Positions 58,843 to 64,000 of a DNA stretch of 64,000 nucleotides are shown piece after piece. How positions within the stretch are numbered: the stretch's first letter is position 1; each line of letters opens with the position of its first letter. This DNA comes from VYDC01 sp963667515 (lineage in GTDB: Bacteria > Chloroflexota > Dehalococcoidia > UBA2979): assembly GCA_963667515.2 (NCBI GenBank), contig CAXXXY010000011.1:1-64000 (forward strand), read 5' to 3'. The position numbers were made by a program, and so were the translations under genes. Under the pieces are notes generated by a model, which saw only the letters and a program-made list of their open reading frames with translations, did no database searches and had not been told where the DNA came from.

Positions 58843-60228
58843 ATGGGCTGGCAGGCGGACCCGGCGGCGCCGAGCGCGACGCTCGCACGCTTCGTGGCGG
58901 CGGCCGCGGTGCCGGCCGAGGTGCGACGCACCACGCGCCGCTATCTGCTGGACTGGCTCGGATCGGCGCTCGCGGGCGGCGAGCTGGAGCCGCCGCGCAT
59001 GGTGCAGGCGGTCGCTCAGGAGCTGGGCGGCGCCCCGCAGGCGACGCTGCTCCAGAGCGGGGAGCGCACCTCGGCGCCGCTGGCGGCGCTCGTGAACGCG
59101 GCGGCCTCGCACGTGCTCGAGATGGACGACCTCGACCGCGCCTCGATCTCGCACCCCGGCGCGCCCGTGATCGCGGCGGCACTGGCCGTGGGCGAGCGCG
59201 ACGGCGCCTCCGGCGAGGAGCTGCTGGACGCGATCGCTGTGGGCTACGAGGCGATGATCCGCATCGGCGAGGCGCTGGGCACCGCGCACTACGAGCACTG
59301 GCACATGACCGGCACCGCCGGCACCTTCGGCGCGGCCGCCGCGGCGAGCCGCCTCGCGCGGCTCGACGCGCACGTCACGCTGATGGCGCTGGGCTCGGCG
59401 GGCACCATGACGGCTGGGCTGTGGGAGTTCCTCGCCGACGGCGCGATGTCGAAGCAGCTGCACCCCGCGAAGGCCGCGCACGACGGGGTGCTGGCGGCGC
59501 TGCTGGCGGCGCGCGGCTTCACCGCCGCCACGCGCATCCTCGAGGGGCCGAAGGGGCTCTTCGCGGCGATGGCGCCCGCGGGCGACCCCGGCTCGATCGT
59601 GGCGGGGCTCGACCCGCGCATGAGCGCGTGGCGCGTCGGCGGCGTCTCCTTCAAGGTGCACGCCTCCTGCCGCCACACCCACCCCGCCGTCGACGCCGCG
59701 CTCGCGCTGCGCGAGGAGCACGCACTGCGCCCCGCCAAGGTCGAGCGCGTCGCCGTGCGCATCTACGGGCAGGCGCTGGGCCTGCTGGAGGGCATGGAGC
59801 CCACCACCTCCTACGCCGCGAAGTTCTCGCTGCCGTACTGCGTCGCGGCGGCGCTGGCGCACGGCGACCTGGCGCCGCACCGCTTCTCCGAGCAGGCGAT
59901 CGCCGAGGCGGAGGTGCTGGCGCTCGCGGGGCGCATCTCCTTCGCGCCGGACCCGGAGCTGGACGCGCTCTACCCGGCCGCGTGGCCCTCGGTGGTGACG
60001 GTGACGACGACGGACGGGCGCACGCTGGAGCGCCGCGTTGAGCACCCCGCCGGCGACCCCGAGAACGGGCTCACCGACGACGATGTCGCCGCGAAGTTCA
60101 CCGCCATCGCGGGCCCGCTGCTGGACGGTCGCGCGGACGAGATCGCGCGCGCAGTGCTCAGCGGCGAGCCCCCGCCCGACCCGCGCCAGATCGCGCGCGC
60201 CGTCGCGCTGGTGCCGCAGCCGACCTAG
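58843..60228 (+). CDS. MmgE/PrpD-family protein
   Basis: I chose ATG 58843 (MGWQADPAAPSATLARFVAA) after GGGAGG, giving 461 residues. The family core is visible: TTRRYLLDWLGSALAGGELE, ALVNAAASHVLEMDDLDRAS (~80-99), HPGAPVIAAALAVGERDG, KQLHPAKAAHDGVLAALLAA (~205) and HASCRHTHPAVDAALAL (~270). The family includes 2-methylcitrate dehydratase, cis-aconitate decarboxylase and others, and substrate cannot be assigned. The long acyl-acid catabolism theme of the window makes an organic-acid lyase likely. Confidence 0.88.
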   Translation: MGWQADPAAPSATLARFVAAAAVPAEVRRTTRRYLLDWLGSALAGGELEPPRMVQAVAQELGGAPQATLLQSGERTSAPLAALVNAAASHVLEMDDLDRASISHPGAPVIAAALAVGERDGASGEELLDAIAVGYEAMIRIGEALGTAHYEHWHMTGTAGTFGAAAAASRLARLDAHVTLMALGSAGTMTAGLWEFLADGAMSKQLHPAKAAHDGVLAALLAARGFTAATRILEGPKGLFAAMAPAGDPGSIVAGLDPRMSAWRVGGVSFKVHASCRHTHPAVDAALALREEHALRPAKVERVAVRIYGQALGLLEGMEPTTSYAAKFSLPYCVAAALAHGDLAPHRFSEQAIAEAEVLALAGRISFAPDPELDALYPAAWPSVVTVTTTDGRTLERRVEHPAGDPENGLTDDDVAAKFTAIAGPLLDGRADEIARAVLSGEPPPDPRQIARAVALVPQPT

Positions 60229-60290
60229 CACGCCGCGCCGCGCCGTCCCGCGGCGGCGCGGGCAGAGGCGCGCGCTGGAGAGGCACGCCC

Positions 60291-62861
60291 GTGGCCGAGG
60301 ATCGCGCCGAGAGCCACGTCGAGGATCGCGCCGCAAGCCACTCCGTGAGCGGCGCCGACCCGCGCGAGCGGCTGCGCGCCTCCGTCGAGGAGCTGACGGC
60401 GCGCCTCGACCCGGCGCGGCTCGGCTTCGCGCGCACCGACGAGCTGCACCCGCTGGAGGCGGTCTTCGGGCAGGAGCGCGCCGTCCGCGCGATCGAGTTC
60501 TCGCTGGGCATGGAGGGGCCGGGCTACAACCTCTACGCCGCCGGCCCCGACGGCTTCGGCAAGCACACGGTGGTGGAGGCCTTCCTCAAGCGCCGCTCGG
60601 CGATGCGCGTGGCGCCGCCCGACTGGGTCTACGTGCGCAACTTCGTCGACCCCGACCGCCCGGTGGGCATTGCGCTGCCGCCCGGCCGCGGGCGCGCCTT
60701 CGCCGCCGAGGTGGAGCAGGCCGTCCACACCGCGAGCCAGGAGCTGCGCCAGGCCTTCGAGTCCGACTCCTACGCGCGCCAGCAGCAGGAGCTGGGGCAG
60801 GAGCTGGAGCGGCGGCGCTCGGAGCTGCTGGATCGCATGCGCGAGACCGCCGAGGGGATGGGCTTCGCGCTCCAGCTCACGCCCGTCGGCATCGTCACGG
60901 CGCCTCTGATCGAGGGCAAGCCGATCCCCGCCGAGGCCTTCGAGCAGCTCTCCGCCGAGCAGCGCCAGAGCATCGACGAGGCGGGGCGCGAGCTGGAGCT
61001 CGGCGTGCGCGAGGCCACTCTGGAGATGCGCGCCCTGGAGCGCGAGACGCTGCGCTCCGCGCAGGAGCTCGACGAGCAGGTGGCGCGCTTCGCCATCGAG
61101 CATCTCTTCGAGCCGCTGGTCGCCACCTGGGGCAGCGACCCGGAGCTGCGGCGCTTCCTGGACGACGTGCGCGAGGACATCCTCCAGGAGCGCGACCAGT
61201 TCCGGCAGCAGCCGAAGCCGGAGGGCGTCGCGGCGCTGCTGCCGGGCCTGGCGGCGCGCGCCCCGGCCTCGCCGCTCGCGCGCTACGAGGTGAACGCGCT
61301 CGTCTGCAACGACCCGGACGGCGGCGCGCCCGTGATCACCGAGCAGCACCCGACGTACCAGAACCTGCTGGGACGCATCGAGTACCAGGGCCAGCTGGGG
61401 ACGCTGACCACGGACCACACGCTGATCAAGCCGGGCTCGCTGACGCTGGCGAACGGCGGCTTCCTGGTCGTGCGGCTGCGCGACCTGCTGCAGAACCCGC
61501 AGGCGTACGACGGCCTGAAGCGCGCGCTGCTCGCGGGGACGCACGCGATCGAGAACCTCAGCGAGCTCTACAGCATGGTCCCGACCAGCGGCCTGCGGCC
61601 CGAGCCGATCCCGCTGGACGTGAAGGTGGTGATCGTCGGCGAGACGCAGCTCTACCAGCTGCTCTACCGCCTCGACCCGGACTTCCGCGAGCTCTTCCGC
61701 GTGAAGGCCGACTTCGAGGTGGACGTGCCGCGCACAGACGAGAACGTGCGCGGGCTGGCCGCCTTCGTCGCCGGCCAGTGCGACCGCGAGGGGATGCAGT
61801 GCTTCGGCGCGGACGCGGTGGCGCGGCTGGTGGAGCACTCCTCGCGCGAGGTGGAGGACCAGTGCCGGCTCTCCGCCAACATGGGCGCGCTCCACGACCT
61901 GCTGCGGCAGACCGACTACTGGGCGCGGCAGGAGGGCGTGGAGCTGGCGACGGCCGCCCACGTGGACCGCGCGCTGGAGGAGCGCGAGTACCGCTCGGCG
62001 CTGGTGCGCGACCGCATCCAGCAGCTCATCGACGACGGCACGATCTTCCTCGATGTGGAGGGCAGCCGCGTCGGGCAGATCAACGCGCTCTCCGTCTACG
62101 ACCTGGGCGACATCAGCTTCGGGCGGCCCTCGCGGATCAGCTGCGTCACCTCGGCGGGCCGCGGCGCGATCGTGCACGTCGACCGCGAGACCGACATGGC
62201 CGGCGCGGTGCACAACAAGGGCTTCCTGATCCTGCGCGGCTTCCTCGCCGATCGCTTCGGGCAGCACCGCGCGATGGCGCTGCACGCCAGCCTCACCTTC
62301 GAGCAGCTCTACGGGCAGGTGGACGGCGACTCCGCCTCCTCCACGGAGCTCTACGTGCTGCTCTCGGCGCTGGCGGAGGCGCCGATCGACCAGGCGATCG
62401 CGGTCACGGGCTCGGTGAACCAGCGCGGGCAGGTGCAGCCGATCGGCGGCGCCACCGCGAAGATCGAGGGCTTCTACGAGGTCTGCCGCTCGCGCGGGCT
62501 GACGGGGACGCAGGGCGTGATCGTCCCGCGCGCCGACGTGGCGAACGTGACGCTGCGCCCCGAGGTGGCGGACGCCGTCGCCGCGGGCCGCTTCCACGTC
62601 TGGGGCGCCGAGACGATCGAGGAGGGCATCGAGATCCTCACGGGCGTCCCCGCGGGCGCGCCCGACGCCGACGGCGTCTACCCCGAGGGCACGCTCTTCC
62701 GCCGCGCCGCCGATCGCCTGGACGAGTTCGCGCGGACGCTGGCGGGGGAGCCCGCGGCCGCGGCGGGCGAGGGCCCGCGCATCGGCGTGCCGCTGCCGCC
62801 CGTGCCCACGCCGCCCGGCATCCCGCCCGAGCCGCCGCCGGAGCCGCCCGTCCGCCTGTGA
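60291..62861 (+). CDS. Lon-family protease with degenerate AAA domain
   Basis: The 856-residue protein starts at GTG 60291. After a ~45-residue leader it has HPLEAVFGQERAVRAIEFSL and a Walker-A-like GPDGFGKHT, where histidine replaces the usual S/T. A long coiled-coil insertion follows (about 145-270). GSLTLANGGFLVVRLRDLLQ stands where Walker B is expected but lacks the D-E pair. The C-terminal protease domain has the Ser-Lys dyad: DGDSASSTELYVLLSAL (Ser ~681) and QPIGGATAKIEGFYEVC (Lys ~724). This fits the Lon-related family with poor ATPase signatures (COG1067/LonC-like). The C-terminal tail is Pro-rich. Confidence 0.85.
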   Translation: MAEDRAESHVEDRAASHSVSGADPRERLRASVEELTARLDPARLGFARTDELHPLEAVFGQERAVRAIEFSLGMEGPGYNLYAAGPDGFGKHTVVEAFLKRRSAMRVAPPDWVYVRNFVDPDRPVGIALPPGRGRAFAAEVEQAVHTASQELRQAFESDSYARQQQELGQELERRRSELLDRMRETAEGMGFALQLTPVGIVTAPLIEGKPIPAEAFEQLSAEQRQSIDEAGRELELGVREATLEMRALERETLRSAQELDEQVARFAIEHLFEPLVATWGSDPELRRFLDDVREDILQERDQFRQQPKPEGVAALLPGLAARAPASPLARYEVNALVCNDPDGGAPVITEQHPTYQNLLGRIEYQGQLGTLTTDHTLIKPGSLTLANGGFLVVRLRDLLQNPQAYDGLKRALLAGTHAIENLSELYSMVPTSGLRPEPIPLDVKVVIVGETQLYQLLYRLDPDFRELFRVKADFEVDVPRTDENVRGLAAFVAGQCDREGMQCFGADAVARLVEHSSREVEDQCRLSANMGALHDLLRQTDYWARQEGVELATAAHVDRALEEREYRSALVRDRIQQLIDDGTIFLDVEGSRVGQINALSVYDLGDISFGRPSRISCVTSAGRGAIVHVDRETDMAGAVHNKGFLILRGFLADRFGQHRAMALHASLTFEQLYGQVDGDSASSTELYVLLSALAEAPIDQAIAVTGSVNQRGQVQPIGGATAKIEGFYEVCRSRGLTGTQGVIVPRADVANVTLRPEVADAVAAGRFHVWGAETIEEGIEILTGVPAGAPDADGVYPEGTLFRRAADRLDEFARTLAGEPAAAAGEGPRIGVPLPPVPTPPGIPPEPPPEPPVRL

Positions 62862-63455
62862 GCGCCCCCCTGAGCGGCAGCCCTGTGAGTGGCCGCGCGG
62901 GCGACGGCGCCGCGCCCGATGCGGAGGCGACGACAGCGGAGGCGAGGCGGCGCCCGAGCTGCACCGGCGCCTCGGGCTGCCGGGCGCCACGCTCTCGGGC
63001 GTCGGCATCATCCTCGGCGCGGGGATCTACGTGCTCGTCGGCGCGGCGACCGCCGACGCGGGGAGCGCGGTCTGGGCCTCGTTCCTTATGGTCGCGCTGC
63101 TGGCCGCCGCCACCGGCCTCTCCTACGCCGAGCTCGCGGCGAGGTGGGGTTCGTGGCGCAGGTGACGAACTTCGCCGGCTTCGTCGCCTTCGCGATCGTG
63201 AACGGGGCGGTGATCCGGCTGCGGCTGCGCGACCCCGATCGACGCCGCCCGTTCCGCCTGCCGCTCGCGGTGCGCGGCGTGCCCGCGACCGCCGCGCTGG
63301 GTGGCGCGGCGGCGCTGGCGCTGATGCTCTCGCTGGACGTCGAGGCGTTCGCCGCCGGTGCGGCGACGCTCGCGGTGGGCGCGGCGCTCTCCTCCACGCC
63401 TCTGCGGCGCGGCGGCGCGCGCGGGCCCGGCGCAGCCCCGGGGGCGCCGGCGTGA
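62858..63455 (+). pseudogene. APC amino-acid permease with internal deletion and frameshifts
   Basis: The remnant holds the first permease helices (ELHRRLGLPGATLSGVGIIL, GAGIYVLVGAATADAGSAVW, TGLSYAELAAR) joined at about 63143 directly to the late part (VGFVAQVTNFAGFVAFAIVN, RLRLRDPDRRRPFRLPLAVR). Roughly 250-300 residues between helix 2 and helix 9-10 of a normal permease are missing, and the two halves are in different frames. A further frame change near 62945 separates the GTG 62858 start. It is therefore non-functional or an assembly collapse. Confidence 0.75.
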
Positions 63456-63471
63456 GCCGCGAGGCGCAGGC

Positions 63472-64000
63472 GTGAGCCGCGGGGTGCCGGGTGAGCGGCC
63501 GCTGCTCACGCTCGACTTCGACGGCGTGATCTGCGGGCCGCCGCTGGGCGTGAACCTCGGCCTGCACCGGCGCTTCCTCGACCCGCACGGGGCGCCGCCG
63601 GCCGCGCGCGTGCCGCCGCGCTGGCTCTCGCGCCTCGTCGATCGGCCGCGCTTCGCGCTGCGCCGGCCGCTCCCCGGCGCACGCGAGGCGCTGGCGCGGC
63701 TGGCGGCGGAGCGCCGGCTGGTGGTGCTGACGGGCCGCCGCACCTCGCCCGGGCGCTGGCTCGCGCGGCACGGCCTCGCGGGCTTCGTGGAGGCGGTGCG
63801 CATCAACGAGGACCGGCTCGCGAGCCCCCACTACAAGCTCGCGGCCGTCGAGGAGCTGGGCGCCGCCGAGCACATCGACGACGATCCGCGCACCGTGCAG
63901 CTGCTGGCGGAGCGCGCCGCGTGCCGCGTCTTCCTGCGCGACTGGCCGCGCAATCGCGGCCTGCCCTACGCGCCCGGCGTGACGCGCGTCGACGACCTCG
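63472..64000 (+). CDS. HAD-like phosphatase, 3' truncated by window edge
   Basis: The frame opens at GTG 63472 (or GTG 63484) and runs off the right edge with at least 176 residues. LLTLDFDGVICGPPLGVNLG holds HAD motif I (D-x-D-G). VVLTGRRTSPGRWLARHG supplies motif II, the lysine in ASPHYKLAAVEELG motif III, and EHIDDDPRTVQLLAE motif IV. The form is that of 5'-nucleotidase-like or phosphatase HAD proteins. A 20-bp duplication of GGCGTGAGCCGCG at 63450-63480 lies at the junction with the permease remnant. Confidence 0.8.
   Translation, partial: MSRGVPGERPLLTLDFDGVICGPPLGVNLGLHRRFLDPHGAPPAARVPPRWLSRLVDRPRFALRRPLPGAREALARLAAERRLVVLTGRRTSPGRWLARHGLAGFVEAVRINEDRLASPHYKLAAVEELGAAEHIDDDPRTVQLLAERAACRVFLRDWPRNRGLPYAPGVTRVDDL

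Noticed and set aside
1..64000. Many long antisense and alternate-frame open reading frames, some over 500 residues.
   Set aside because: In this very GC-rich DNA stops are rare in all frames. These frames are Arg/Ala/Pro-rich, show no family motifs and lie over genes with clear conserved domains.
1..64000. tRNA, rRNA, riboswitch or plasmid/phage origin.
   Set aside because: I looked for cloverleaf-like segments, conserved rRNA blocks and common riboswitch cores and saw none; no phage or replication genes are present.

Overview
The window is very GC-rich, with tightly packed genes, frequent GTG starts and many ATGA/GTGA overlaps. No rRNA, tRNA or CRISPR was found. The gene content is that of a heterotrophic, menaquinone-using bacterium that degrades many organic acids. 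It includes luciferase-like flavin monooxygenases, VOC proteins, CaiB/BaiF CoA-transferases, acyl-CoA dehydrogenases, MaoC hydratases, MmgE/PrpD, carboxymuconolactone decarboxylase and PPOX/F420-type proteins. This profile resembles terrestrial Chloroflexota (Dehalococcoidia/SAR202-like), with a high-GC actinobacterium as the alternative. The assignment is inference and cannot be settled from this sequence alone.

Layout. 1-3530: a partial PPOX protein, a two-domain VOC protein, a phosphotriesterase-like lactonase/hydrolase, and a two-subunit ThDP decarboxylase of the sulfopyruvate/phosphonopyruvate type whose beta subunit is frameshifted. 3628-4677 and 20644-21699: two nearly identical IS481-family elements in opposite orientation, each inserted in a CTAG site that contains a neighbouring gene's stop codon. 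4679-9076: an amidohydrolase, three alpha/beta-hydrolase-fold proteins (two apparently without a catalytic triad) and a VOC protein. 9264-15078: a minus-strand block of enoyl-CoA hydratase, PPOX, gamma-carbonic-anhydrase-like, MFS, SDR and an orphan solute-binding protein. 15341-20642: MaoC, two LLM monooxygenases and a two-subunit CoA-transferase. 21765-25496: an amidohydrolase, a HAD protein, a frameshifted beta-hydroxyacid dehydrogenase and a carboxymuconolactone decarboxylase.

25748-35604 is one long plus-strand acyl-CoA catabolic operon in which most steps come as adjacent pairs: two CaiB CoA-transferases, two acyl-CoA dehydrogenases and two MaoC hydratases. It also holds two enoyl-CoA hydratases, a hydrolase and a single chain made of three RidA-like domains. 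A second MaoC pair lies on the minus strand at 36667-37574. 37621-47771 is a complete minus-strand menaquinone operon (menF, a menD-menH fusion, menB, menA, menC, menE) followed by a PHP-domain protein. 48022-64000 carries small zinc-ribbon and membrane proteins, a secreted matrixin-like protease, acetate-CoA ligase, citrate synthase, an AEC transporter, a P-loop kinase, a beta-lactamase-fold esterase, a quinone oxidoreductase, MmgE/PrpD, a Lon-like protease, a gutted amino-acid permease and a HAD protein that runs off the end.

The most unusual feature is a family of small palindromic repeats, at least 22 copies in 64 kb. Each is a 6-bp stem closing a 3-nt loop (GAA on one strand, TTC on the other), followed at a short distance by a GGCAGC-type box. 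The stem sequence changes between copies but the pairing is kept. Copies sit just after stop codons, in promoter-side gaps, and inside genes. Five tandem 42-bp copies are read in frame in menC as a 14-residue repeat, several genes take their last codons and stop from a copy, and one IS481 element has split a copy. Several genes carry single-base frameshifts, which may be assembly errors or real decay.
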